Part shown: one piece after another, positions 8,768 to 17,739 of the stretch | Layout of the letters: the number at the start of each line of letters is the position of its first letter | How positions within the stretch are numbered: the stretch's first letter is position 1 | NCBI GenBank assembly: GCA_046349775.1 | Contig: JAXMBS010000075.1 | Coordinates: 1-26,044, forward strand | DNA length: 26,044 bases | Direction: 5' to 3' | From: JAEUIG01 sp046349775 | GTDB taxonomy: Bacteria; Planctomycetota; Planctomycetia; Planctomycetales; Planctomycetaceae | Notes under the pieces: generated by a model | What the model saw: only the letters and a program-made list of their open reading frames with translations | Told to the model about the DNA's origin: nothing | The model's database searches: none | Made by a program: the position numbers and the translations under genes

Positions 8768-9832
8768 TTAACCGATCAGTCCGAGCACAACCAATGCCAG
8801 TCCAACCCCACTCGCCATGTACATCATTGAGTGCCGCCACCGGTGCAGCGACGGTTTCTCGATCGGTGCACTCTGCTTCTTGATCGTGTGGTATCGGGTG
8901 GGAGCGGGCCGCAGTGGAGCGGCCTTGCCTGCGAACTCCGCGATCGATGCCCAGCCGTTTTTCGGCATGTCTGCGAGGTGCATCGCCGCCGCCGCCATCG
9001 CCGCCCGCAGAGCGACATTAATCGGTTCACCACGCTGCATGCCGGCCAGATACGTTCCAAACGCGTAATCGCCGCAGCGGCTGGTACCATTCACGTGCTG
9101 GACGTCGAACGCTGGCACCCGCCACCAGCGGCCATCAATACAGGCCAAGACCCCGCAGGGGCCGTCGGTCACGACAATCGACCGGACTCCCTGAGTTCGC
9201 AGGAACTTGATCCCGGCCGATAAGCCCCGCCCGGTGAGCAGCCTGATCTCGTCGGCGTTCAGCCAGACGAGGTCGCACTTCGCCAGCAGCGGGATCGTCG
9301 TCGCCCGGTTCGCGCACTGGTCAGCAGTCGGGAGCAGGCAGACCGGTCCCGGATGTGACTCGATCAGACGCCGCACGAGTCCCGCGTCGCGGTTGGTGAA
9401 CGACGCGAGCACCAGGCGCGTGCCCGGCAACAGGAACGATTCGGCCGCCGCAATTGTGAGTGCTTCGTCGAGGACAGGCCGCGTCGTGAACGTGATTGTC
9501 GCTGGACCGTCGCTGCAACTGGGAACGATCACCGAAACCCGCGTTCGGCTGGCGGAAGCCACACGCCGCACGTCGGAAAAACTGGCATCAAGGAGTTGGC
9601 TGAGCAGATTGCCAGCGTGATCCGCACCCGTGATTGGCAGGACGACAATGCCCGACATGCCGGCAGTGAGTGCTGCTGCCGCTCCGTTGGCAGTTCCTCC
9701 TCCTGCAACGAGGCCGATCTCGGCCAATTGTTTGCCGGACGTGGCCACGCTCCCCGGAACGGGGGTCACCGGCAGATCGATCGTCGTCGGTCCCAGAAAC
9801 ACGGTCTCCCCAACTTCGAATCGCGCCACCAT
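8768..9832 (-). CDS. PfkB/ribokinase-family sugar kinase homologue with C-terminal membrane helix
   Basis: An intact 354-residue frame. The N-terminal PfkB region has GLVAGGGTANGAAAAL (residues 40-55), the substrate-binding glycine-rich motif, and VLPITGADHAGN. The middle shows the alternating strand/helix Rossmann-like core, including CDLVWLNADEIRLLTG (186-201) and SIVVTDGPCGVLA. The C-terminal catalytic motif, normally DTxGAGD, reads GTSRCGD (249-255): the base Asp255 is kept, but the first Asp and one glycine of the anion hole are changed. Residues about 337-354 (MMYMASGVGLALVVLGLIG) form a hydrophobic helix ending the protein, unusual for this cytoplasmic family. GGAG lies eight bases before the ATG, a convincing ribosome binding site. 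Substrate is unknown; altered or lost kinase activity is possible. It is divergent from the first NACHT gene. Confidence 0.8.
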   Translation of the reverse strand: MVARFEVGETVFLGPTTIDLPVTPVPGSVATSGKQLAEIGLVAGGGTANGAAAALTAGMSGIVVLPITGADHAGNLLSQLLDASFSDVRRVASASRTRVSVIVPSCSDGPATITFTTRPVLDEALTIAAAESFLLPGTRLVLASFTNRDAGLVRRLIESHPGPVCLLPTADQCANRATTIPLLAKCDLVWLNADEIRLLTGRGLSAGIKFLRTQGVRSIVVTDGPCGVLACIDGRWWRVPAFDVQHVNGTSRCGDYAFGTYLAGMQRGEPINVALRAAMAAAAMHLADMPKNGWASIAEFAGKAAPLRPAPTRYHTIKKQSAPIEKPSLHRWRHSMMYMASGVGLALVVLGLIG

Positions 9833-10412
9833 GATTTGGCTCCGTCAGACGGTCATGTTGTTGAATTCGGAGTGCACATGGGCATCTCGCGTCCTGTCGC
9901 AGTCCCAGACGCGCCGGGTGTTGACTGCGGGCGTGGCGGCATGGAGCGAGATTCCAGCTTCGCCACTCAGCACGCCGAGCCGCTGCCGATTCCTGGGCTC
10001 AGCCACACGAACACGCTGGCGGAGACGACCGCGGATCGACAGCGTGGCATTACGAGTGCCTCGTGCCGGACTACTGGAGAGAAGCCCAGAGAGCTGGTGA
10101 TTTGGGATTCAAGAGGCATCGATTCGAGAGGAATTCGCAACCCGGTGCCATCGCCGGTCGCCGCCGAGATCACTACCAGAAAGCGGAGGACCGTCAAACG
10201 GCGCGAATCAGGGGTCCTTTGGCCGCATTATCGAGGCGCGTGCGGACAAGCCGGACCGCGGTATGATGGCTGGGACAAACGATGCACGGATTCCGTCAAT
10301 CGGCCTCCGCCAACAGGCAGCCGACGTGATGAGACGAAGACGAGCGGCGGGCGAGGCTTCACCGTGACCACCGATCCGCAACAGTCGATGCCTCCGTGAA
10401 GGGCCCTCAGAC
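9833..10412. other. Divergent intergenic region between PfkB gene and first NACHT gene
   Basis: No supported gene. Frames crossing this stretch on the plus strand are continuations of antisense reading through the PfkB gene. A short plus-strand frame starting ATG 10266 (MAGTNDARIPSIGLRQQ, about 33 codons) ends shortly before the NACHT gene and could be a small leader ORF. A minus-strand frame at 9967-10197 has no ribosome binding site. Promoters for both flanking genes should lie here, but no hexamer pair stands out. Confidence 0.35.
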
Positions 10413-13400
10413 GTGCCGCGGAACAAGATTCAGGACCTCAGAGACTCCGGCCGATTCAGCGACGCCGTGCGTCTGCTCATCCGACGACTCGATCGACTTA
10501 CCGGAGCAGGAACGATCGAGGATCTCGAACAGGCTCGACGGAACTGGGCGCAGTACGTCAGCGGCGAGAACTGTCTCGTGCTCGAAGGGCTGCACAAAGT
10601 GACCGCAGCCGAGCGGGTCGCCCTGTCCCGCGAGCTGTTGAACTCGTCCGGCGTTAAGACAACGGCGGGGGGCGGTTGGAGATTGCTGAAGGGCAGACTC
10701 GGGCTGCTGTCCCTGCTCGACTCCTCAGAAGCTGCCACAGTGGAGCGGGTGCTTCGCAAGTTCGTCACTCTGGTGGGGACGGAGTGGAATCACAACACCG
10801 ACCTCCGCGTGCGGGCGGTCGTACAGGCCGAAATACCCGTCCTGGCGCCCGACACGGCATCCCGACGCGAACCGTCGTTCATGACGGACCTGCCGGGAGA
10901 GCTGTTCAAAACGGCCTTTCGCACAGTCGCAGCGGACGTTGGCTGGATGCATCCCGGTCTACTCCTCGCGGGGGAGACCCGGCGGCCGGCAAGCAACGTC
11001 CGGTGCCGCAAGCAGAGGTCGAGACTTGGGTCATGTTCGCTTGGAACGACGCACAACGGCCCGACGGCGTCTGGCCAAGTTGACACTGGAACGGCTCCCC
11101 GGCGGCTGCGGCGTCCTGATCCGGATGCGCGCGCCTGCGGTTACGTGCGGATGGATCGAACGTTCTCGGATGGCCTGCAGGCTGCCTGGTTTGCGGCGGC
11201 AACTGCAGCCTCTGTGGGTCGCCCGGCAAGGCCAATTGTATGACGCCCGCTGGCGAATCGACCTCATGCCGGCGACGGAGCATCTCGCCGGTTGGCCGGT
11301 CGATCTCCCGCTTACCGGCCACTCGGCCGAAGCGGCGTTCGCCTGCGGGCTGCTGGCCCTGCACCCGGACCGGAACGAACCGCTCGACCGCCATTCGTGC
11401 ATCACCGCCCAATTCGCCTCGCCTTTCGACAGACTGGAACTCGAGCGTGTGGAGGGGATCAGCCGCAAGACGCTGGCTGGCCGGCTGAAGCAAGAACGGA
11501 TCACGCACGTCGTTGTCGCCGACGTTCAGGCAAAGAAAGACACGGCCGCCGCGGCAGGGGAGGTCCAGTTTTCGCGCGTGCGGAATCTTACAGAGGCATA
11601 CGAGGCGCTCGCCCTCTGGCCGCGGATCACGCGGCACGTTCGTGAGAAAATCCACGCCCGCGCGACGGAACTGCGCCACAAGCTGTGCCGGCTGAATCCG
11701 GCGGAACCGGACGCGGAGGGGCGTGGGCGCGAGTATGTCCCGTCGCCGATGGCCGAGGAATTGCAGCATGAGGCCGTGCTCCGGGAAACAACGACGGAGG
11801 GTGCCCCAGCGGAGGTGCCGACACGGTCCCTGTCCAGCGCCGAGATCAGGCAGCTTGTCCATGGCCGCTGGCGTCATCCGAAAACACGCCCGGTCAGTCG
11901 GACCCCGTACAAGGCGCCGCGAATCCGGATCTTCGCCGACAGCGGAATCGGAAAAACTATCCTCCTTCTCGTGTGCGAACAAAAGATCAGCGGGGCGCCG
12001 CACGACCAGCTCATCCCCGTGCGCATCGGAAAGTCGCTCGGCGGGACGGAAGGGAGTTCGCTCTCAAGCATTACGTGGACTGCTGAACCTAAGTCTGTGC
12101 TGCGCAAGCTGCTCAGCAGCTATCTGACCGGTTTGATCCGGGACGGCATGACGGAGGCGCAAGCCTCGGATAAACAGATCGAATCCTGGTTTGATCGCGC
12201 GGTCCGGCACGGGCATGTCGTGCTGCTGCTCGATGCCGTCGATCAGGCGAAGCAGCTCGACGGACTCGGCTCGTTCCTGTCTTCGTATGACGTGCTGGCG
12301 TGCCCCATCCTGCTGACCGGCCGCAATGAGGCGCGGCGGCGCACGGAAGCATTCGATTCCAACAAGTGCGTCAACCTGCAACTGCTCCCGTGGACGCGCC
12401 GCGAACAGCGGCGCTATCTCGGCGAGCGGCTGGCCGGTCTCCTGATTCCACACGAAGACACGATTTTCGCGTGGACGGATGCGGCTGAGGTCCGTCGGCA
12501 CACCTGGAAGGACTTGCTGGAAGTCCCGCTGCTGCTGAACCTCCTCAAGTCGCTGTGCTCGAAGTCCGCGGGACGTGGAACACTGGAGATTGACCAGATC
12601 CGCAACCGCTACGAACTCTACTGCCGATCGATCAAGCATCTCGTGAAGAAGGGAGAAGAGACTCTGCGCGACACATCGCTGAGGGTGTCGCCCTACCGAG
12701 TTCACGAAGTCCTCGGCCGAGTCGCCTGGTTTGCCGTCAAAGGTCACAATTTCAGCGGCGCAGTGACCGGCGAGGACTACAAGACGGTCATTGCAGAGTT
12801 CGAGGGCCTGATCGACGCGGTGCACCAGGTCAACCTGACGACGGCCCAGGGCCTGCTGGACCGCGAGGAACCGACCGGCCTGGAATTCCGCCACCGGTCA
12901 TTCCTGGAATTCATGGCGGGAACTTGGATGGTGGAATGCCGGACCGACCTGGCGCGCCAGCGCCTTCCCCAAATTCCTGAAGATGAACGCCGACAGGTCC
13001 TGGACGACGTTCACCAGGTTCTCGATGATAACGGCAACCTGCGCCGTCTTGCCGAGACCGACAGCAGCGGCGAAGAAGCGCGCCGGTTCCGCGATCTGCG
13101 CGCCGACTGGCAATGGACGCTGCGGTTCGCCCTCGCACATGGGGCACAACTGAAGCCTTCCGGACACAACCAACTGGCACTGGAGTTGATCGCCCGCGGC
13201 AATCCATGGGTCGTCTACGAATCAATCGACCGTGACAAGTTGACGTACGAGAAAGAGATCGAGCAGGCCGTCCGCTGGCTTGTCCACCGGGACTGGAGCA
13301 CTCAACGCGACTTCAGCGGCGCCTGCGAGGAGGAGGCGCCGCTCCCAAGAGACTCAAATGATCCGAATGACCCGCTGCTGAAGGTGCTGCAGGAATCGCT

Positions 13401-14314
13401 CGCCCGCCCGCGCCGCGACGGCGCGTGCCTAGTGACCGCCTCAGAACTGCTGGAGGGGACGAAGTTCGAGGACGTGCCGGTGGTGCAGGGCGCGCGGCAG
13501 TTCGCCAGTTGGGCGGGGCTGTTCGCCGGAGAGTATGGACAAGTGACCGAACACGGCCGATCGGCTCTCGACGGCTTCCTCAAACAGTTCGTCCCGTTCA
13601 AAAAACAGACGTTCAACGCGGCACAGTTCCATGGCGACATCTCGCCTGAGGACTGGGACTCCTGGGGGATCGCTGAACCGAGGCGGATCACGATACCTAC
13701 CATGGAGGTCGCCGACTTTCCGGTGACGAATGCCGTGTGGGACCTGTTCGAGCCGGGACATCGCCGCTGGCGGGATAAGTACAGCGACCAGGACGACCAG
13801 CCGGTGCTGCAAGTGAACTGGTATATGGCGCAGGCGTTCTGCGCGTGGCTGACGGCGAACGACCCGGAACCGCGGACGTACCGCCTGCCGACGGAGTGGG
13901 AGTGGGAAGCATTCTGCCGCTGGGGACGCGAGAAAATACTGGTGGGGAAACGACGAGCGGACTGACCTAATGAACCATAGAGGGAGAATCTTCGAACCGT
14001 TACCCTTGCATCGGACGAATACGCGGCAGGAAGCGATCGAACGGTTCGACCGGGCAGGGAAGTGGCATCCGAGCCACAACGCGGCGTTGTTCGCGACGAG
14101 CAAAGGGAAAGAGGGAGTCGGCCTGCTGGACCTGCACGGGAACGTGTACGAGTGGTGCACGAACCGTCGCTCATCCTCCGGATCGTCTGGTCGGGTGCTG
14201 CGCGGCGGGTCGTGGTACCGCAGCGCGCTCTCCTGCCGTTCAGCGTACCGCTTCGTCTTCGATCCCGTCTACCGCAGCAACCACTTCGGCTTGCGGGTTG
14301 TGCGGTGTTCGTGA
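10413..14314 (+). CDS. Copy 1: Lon-like / NACHT NTPase / FGE (C-type-lectin-fold) protein, few frame jumps
   Basis: Starts at GTG 10413, ten bases after GAAGGG. Order: helical N-terminal region (LRDSGRFSDAVRLLIRRLD; to about 10900); a conserved segment with TWVMFAWNDAQRPDG (11024-11068) and GYVRMDRTFSDGLQAAW; a Lon/S16-like domain with LTGHSAEAAFACGLLAL (putative nucleophile Ser at 11323), LDRHSCITAQF, VEGISRKTLAG (putative Lys at 11467) and HVVVADVQAK; a NACHT NTPase with Walker A ADSGIGKT (11935-11958) and Walker B LLLDAVDQ (12223-12246); a helical region to about 13600; and an FGE domain with ADFPVTNAVWDLFEPG, YRLPTEWEWEAFCRW and LDLHGNVYEWC. Frames change several times between 10970 and 11240, and once at an A4 run (13933-13936), after which WWGNDERTDL resumes in the frame ending TGA 14312-14314. 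The main uninterrupted frame is 10939-13965. Inferred role: a STAND-type switch linking a sensing domain to a protease-like effector. Confidence 0.8.
14213..14311 (+). other. DGR-type variable region (VR) candidate at the 3' end of copy 1
   Basis: After the conserved VLRGGSW the last codons read YRS-A-LS-CR-S-A-Y-R-FVF-D-PVY-R-SNHF-GLRVV. Residues between the fixed A, CR, A, R, D, R and G positions are those encoded by AAC/AAT (Asn) codons in DGR template repeats of the FGE/C-type-lectin class. Nearly all of these codons end in C (tac, cgc, agc, ctc, tcc, ttc, gtc, cac), as left by adenine mutagenesis of AAC, although a GC-rich genome also favours C at this position. The matching region of copy 2 differs at almost every such position. 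No template repeat or reverse transcriptase is in the window. Confidence 0.6.
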
Positions 14315-14339
14315 GCCGGCCCCAGTCGTCCTCCCTTGT

Positions 14340-14372
14340 TCTGAACTCTGGCACTCTGCCGTCTGAACTCTG
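14340..14372. repeat. Direct repeat downstream of copy 1 variable region
   Basis: TCTGAACTCTG occurs at 14340-14350 and again at 14362-14372, an 11-base perfect direct repeat with a 22-base period, 26 bases after the stop of copy 1. Its role is unknown. Confidence 0.6.
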
Positions 14373-14380
14373 TGGCGGGT

Positions 14381-14401
14381 CTGGGGGGCGATAGCCCCCA
14401 G
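14381..14401. terminator. GC-rich stem-loop between convergent genes
   Basis: CTGGGGG (14381-14387) pairs perfectly with CCCCCAG (14395-14401) around a seven-base loop. It lies between the end of copy 1 (plus) and the end of the HTH gene (minus), so it may terminate both, although no T-run follows. Stem-loops just downstream of the variable region are also required for target recognition in some DGRs, an alternative role. Confidence 0.5.
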
Positions 14402-14431
14402 TCGCGTTGAAATCTTCCGCCGGCCGGGCTG

Positions 14432-15229
14432 CTACGGCCACACAACCAGCGATGGCACGGTCCAGCCATCACTCCAGGACTTGGCCTCGCTCACCAGAGT
14501 CCGTTCCTTGCGCCACGGTTCGTTTAACTGCTCTTCGAGCGCGGTCGATCCGGCGTCGCCCAACAGATCTACCGCGGCGATCTCGGCGCGAGTCCTGTTC
14601 TGAACAAAACGCAGCTCCAGGTACGCCCGCCGCCTTTCCTTTTTCTTTCCCGTTCCCGTTTCTTTCGCGCCGGAGTCTCCCTCCTGATCCGTTTCCGCCC
14701 CTTTGCCCCGCAGCAGCCCCTTCTTGTGCCGGTCCCGATCCGTGAGGATCCGCGCATGCAGTCGGCAGCCGAGCGTGCGGCGGATCGCGAGGAATCGATC
14801 GGGACTCACCTTCAGCCAGTCCGTCAGTTGCCTGCCGGTCATGCGATCGAACAGCCAGCGCTCCAGAAAGTCGGAGTCGTTTCCGTCGAGTCGCTGATCG
14901 CGCGCGAGCGAGATCATGGCGATCATCGCATCGACCTTGTCCAATCCGCTCTCCAGAATCCGCCGCACTTTCTCGCGCTTGCAACCGATCTCATCGGCGA
15001 TGTCGTCGAGCTTGTATCGTTTCACCTGTTCGAGGTACACGGCCTGCTCATCGTCGCTTGTCAGGCGGCCCGCCCGGTGCAGAAGCCGAAGCGCCTCCAG
15101 AACGGCCAGCTTCCGTTCCACTTTCAAGGCCAGCGTATGCACCTGGTAGTTTGTGATCCCCAGCCGGCGAGCAATCTCCGAGTCACTGAACCCAAGCCTT
15201 CGCGACATGATGAAATAGTCGTGCTCCAT
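14432..15229 (-). CDS. Helix-turn-helix protein of unknown role
   Basis: An intact frame of about 266 residues from M at 15229; in-frame ATGs at 15247 and 15307 and a later one at 15208 are also possible, and none has a clear ribosome binding site. Two helix-turn-helix segments are visible: FSDSEIARRLGITNYQVHTL (about residues 14-33) and YKLDDIADEIGCKREKVRRI (about 72-91), the latter resembling sigma-region-4 or RWP-like recognition helices. A middle helical domain (WLKVSPDRFLAIRRTLGCRL) is followed by a charged Lys/Glu/Gly-rich linker near 14640-14700 and a short C-terminal segment. It lies convergent to copy 1 and between the two NACHT copies, so a regulatory role for the cluster is possible but only inferred. 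Confidence 0.6.
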   Translation of the reverse strand: MEHDYFIMSRRLGFSDSEIARRLGITNYQVHTLALKVERKLAVLEALRLLHRAGRLTSDDEQAVYLEQVKRYKLDDIADEIGCKREKVRRILESGLDKVDAMIAMISLARDQRLDGNDSDFLERWLFDRMTGRQLTDWLKVSPDRFLAIRRTLGCRLHARILTDRDRHKKGLLRGKGAETDQEGDSGAKETGTGKKKERRRAYLELRFVQNRTRAEIAAVDLLGDAGSTALEEQLNEPWRKERTLVSEAKSWSDGWTVPSLVVWP

Positions 15230-15387
15230 GCGAGGATTGTGCCGCATACGCCGGCTTCGCGGTCGAAGCAAAATTGTTGTGGAAGTTGACATCCGGGGCC
15301 GGTTCACGGGTGTCCGGCGGTTGCTGTTTGTCGTCCGGCGGCTGATTGCCGCGGGGCAAACCCACGGCTACGCTGAAGGAGGACGCC

Positions 15388-15589
15388 ATGAAATGCCACG
15401 GTGCGGCTCGACGACCACGCGCAGGTCGACCTGCACCCGATCATGAGCGGTCGCCTGACCGATCTCGGGCGATGCACTGCGGCATTCGTTGTGAACCGAA
15501 GATCGGTCCGGGACAGCGTGACAGGCAGGTCGTTTGCTGTGTCAATCGATCACAGTAATGCTGACCACGACGGTCTTGGAAGCGTGTAA
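15388..15589 (+). CDS. Small ORF with strong ribosome binding site, probably frameshifted
   Basis: AAGGAGG (15376-15382) stands five bases before ATG 15388, the strongest Shine-Dalgarno site in this part. In the start frame the product is Arg-rich and ends TAA at 15558. After one frame change near 15400 a better protein sequence appears (VRLDDHAQVDLHPIMSG, then LGRCTAAFVVNRRSV) ending TAA at 15587-15589. It is divergent from the HTH gene. No family is recognised. A minus-strand reading of the same bases (WNRESWKEEVTRFQDRRGQ near 15500-15620) also looks protein-like, so strand is not certain. Confidence 0.35.
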
Positions 15590-15746
15590 CTTCCTCCTTC
15601 CAGCTCTCGCGGTTCCATACCACTTCCAGCGTCAAGTCGTGGTCGTGGGATCCTCAATGGCGCTCGCGACTGAGACGGCCGGGCGTTGGCTCGACAAAGG
15701 GCCTTGCGGCACGCATCCGGTGTCGTTCGCCGCATCCACTGCACGA

Positions 15747-17194
15747 TCACGCGCCCTCAGGCAGTCCGATCTCCTGCACCAGAGACTCCGCGTAGGCGCT
15801 AGGCGAGGGATAGAGCTGCTCCACCAGTCCATCCCAGGCGTTCTTGCAACCGAATGCCAGTCGCTGCGGAGTTGTTCGCAATGTACTCATTGCGGGGGTC
15901 AACGTGATCGACTCGTTCAACATCACCCACCCCTTTCCGCACCGGCGCGGCTGGAGGCACCACGTCAGCCGCTGCGCTTTCGAGGGGATTTCTCCGACGG
16001 GCGGTCGAACGCGAAACCGCCGTCGATCGGCGTGAGCAGGACAACTCGTACACCTGTTCCGCCAGGAACCTCATCACCGGGCTGATCGCTTCTTCGACGC
16101 CCCGATCTGCTCCAGCAGGTAGGTCGTCCGCTCCAGCGGACGGACCCTGAGCCAGAGGGGATAAGCGGCAAGGCGACAAGCTTCGGCGGCGTCGGGACAG
16201 CATCCCCGATCCAACGGCCATCCGGCCCCTGCCGGTTGGGGTGCACGGCGACGCAGTTCAAGCGTCCCGGCCGGAAGTCGGAACCGTCTCGGGTGAAATC
16301 CACCAGCGCTTGCAGTCGATGACCAGGCGTGCGTCAGTCGACCGCGACTTGGACGAAGACGCTGCGACTTCGGAAACGTCCCACAGCTCAACCACCGCGA
16401 ACGCCCCGTCGCACTCCTCCGGGAGCTCGGTCTTCACGGTCACTGTGCCGTTCGCCGACCAGTGGACTCCTCAATGCCAGCGGCGAAGTTGTGCTCAGGC
16501 AGATGCGGCCGCAGTGTCGGCTCCCAGCGATGGTTCGAGAGTTTCAGCAGCGAGATGCAGGCTTTCGTCGTCGCTGTCGAGGTCGTCGCGACTGGCTGCC
16601 AACGAGTCTGCAACGTCTGCCGATGGCGGCTGGAGTTCTGATTCAGCGGCGAGTTCCAGAACGTCGTCGTCATCGCCCAGGTCGGCGCTATCGGCCGCCA
16701 ATCTGACTTGCGTCGGCCTGCGCCTGGTCGATTCGTTCTCCCGATCCTTCCGACGGGCGGACCGGTCGTCGACCCGCAGGTCGATCGGCCCCTCCAGCGT
16801 ATCGAACTCCGCGAACCGGAACCGCCCGGCCATCAGGTTGCGGACGCACAGCAGTTCGCAGGCCACGCGTTGCTCAGCAGCTTCATCCGGCCGGGCCGGG
16901 CTGCATCTGGCTCAGTCGTCAGGTCAAACAGCTTCGGGTCGCCGTCGACGATGCGAACCGCTTCAGATTCGCCGAGCGCCCCGTCGCAGGGTGCATCCAG
17001 AAACGCCTGCTGATGCTGCGTCGGGATCACAAACAGCCGCGACTTGTGGATGTCGTCGAGCAGCGATCGATTTCCGGGTCTCCGTTGGAAGCTCGGCACT
17101 GGATCTTCCACGTCGTCCTCGGCGGCTGTCGCCGCTCCGTCGTGTCGAGAAACTCTCGAATGGAGTCCCAAAGTCGTGGATCAGACGGATTCAT
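15747..17194 (-). pseudogene. Unrecognised protein of about 480 residues, several frameshifts
   Basis: Starts at ATG 17194 (MNPSDPRLWDSIREFLD) with AAAGG seven bases upstream. Readable blocks follow in different minus-strand frames: SLLDDIHKSRLFVIPTQHQQ, GRFRFAEFDTLEGPIDLRVD, an acidic Ala/Asp/Glu-rich stretch (16500-16700), TELPEECDGAFAVVELWDV, LNCVAVHPNRQGPDGRW, RPLERTTYLLEQIGA, and finally NAWDGLVEQLYPSPSAYAES ending TGA at 15747-15749. The blocks are collinear and together fit one gene of normal composition. I recognise no domain. It lies between the HTH gene and the second NACHT copy; its start faces the plus-strand small ORF at 17374, so the two are divergent with about 180 bases between. 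Confidence 0.5.
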
Positions 17195-17373
17195 GTGAGT
17201 GCCTTTCAGCATTCGTCCGCGGCGGCCCTGCCGAACGAGGTCATGATCCCTGGCGCGCGTCCGCTTCATCAGGCCACTGCCACACCGATTTGGGATGAAA
17301 TTCACCCGAAGCGAGCGATTCACCAGTTACTGTCCGCCAGAACGTTGAAGCACAAGAACAAGGGAGGCCAATC

Positions 17374-17702
17374 ATGAAAACCGCCAGCTCGATCCTTCGC
17401 CAGCCCTTCCACAGGGACGACGGCGACCTGCTGCTGACGTGTGCCGACGGAAGCTGCCTCGCCGAACTGACGTTGCCGGGTAGTTCGATCATCGCCGAGG
17501 TTGAAGTCGTTCTGCAACCGCGCGACGGCCGGGGCCTGCGTGCGGTCCGCCGATCGCCACCCGCGAGCAGCTGCGCCTGTTCCCCCTCCCCGGCGACGCG
17601 CCGCACAGGCCGGTTCTGGATGCCAGCGGGTATCTCTGCGGAAACGGCAAAGCAGTGCCGCCAGGATCGTCGGCGATACGACGGATGACGCGAAACCATT
17701 GA
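17374..17702 (+). CDS. Small protein upstream of copy 2, one frameshift
   Basis: AGGGAGG (17361-17367) is six bases before ATG 17374. The product begins MKTASSILRQPFHRDDGDLL, then LAELTLPGSSIIAEVEVVLQ, a beta-rich pattern. Near 17540 the frame changes and a sensible continuation reads ATREQLRLFPLPGDAPH and VLDASGYLCGNGKAV, ending TGA 17700-17702; the uncorrected frame runs Arg/Ser-rich to 17688. It ends 38 bases before the start of copy 2, so the two are probably cotranscribed. No family is recognised; a small accessory or sensor component is possible. Confidence 0.5.
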
Positions 17703-17739
17703 TCGTCCGCCGGGGAGAAACTCAACTGAGAGGGCCGGT

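Noticed and set aside
9596..10399. Plus-strand open frame of 267 codons upstream of copy 1
   Set aside because: Its first part is antisense to the PfkB gene and the rest is low-complexity Arg/Pro/Thr sequence without a ribosome binding site.
10906..12003. Minus-strand open frame of 365 codons under copy 1
   Set aside because: Antisense to the Lon-like and NACHT region, which has recognisable motifs on the plus strand; no ribosome binding site or domain.
13302..14441. Minus-strand open frame of 379 codons under the FGE domain
   Set aside because: Antisense to a clear FGE domain; Ser/Arg/Pro-rich composition.
16241..17377. Plus-strand open frame of 378 codons
   Set aside because: Ser/Arg-rich shadow of the minus-strand gene at 15747-17194, whose blocks read as normal protein.
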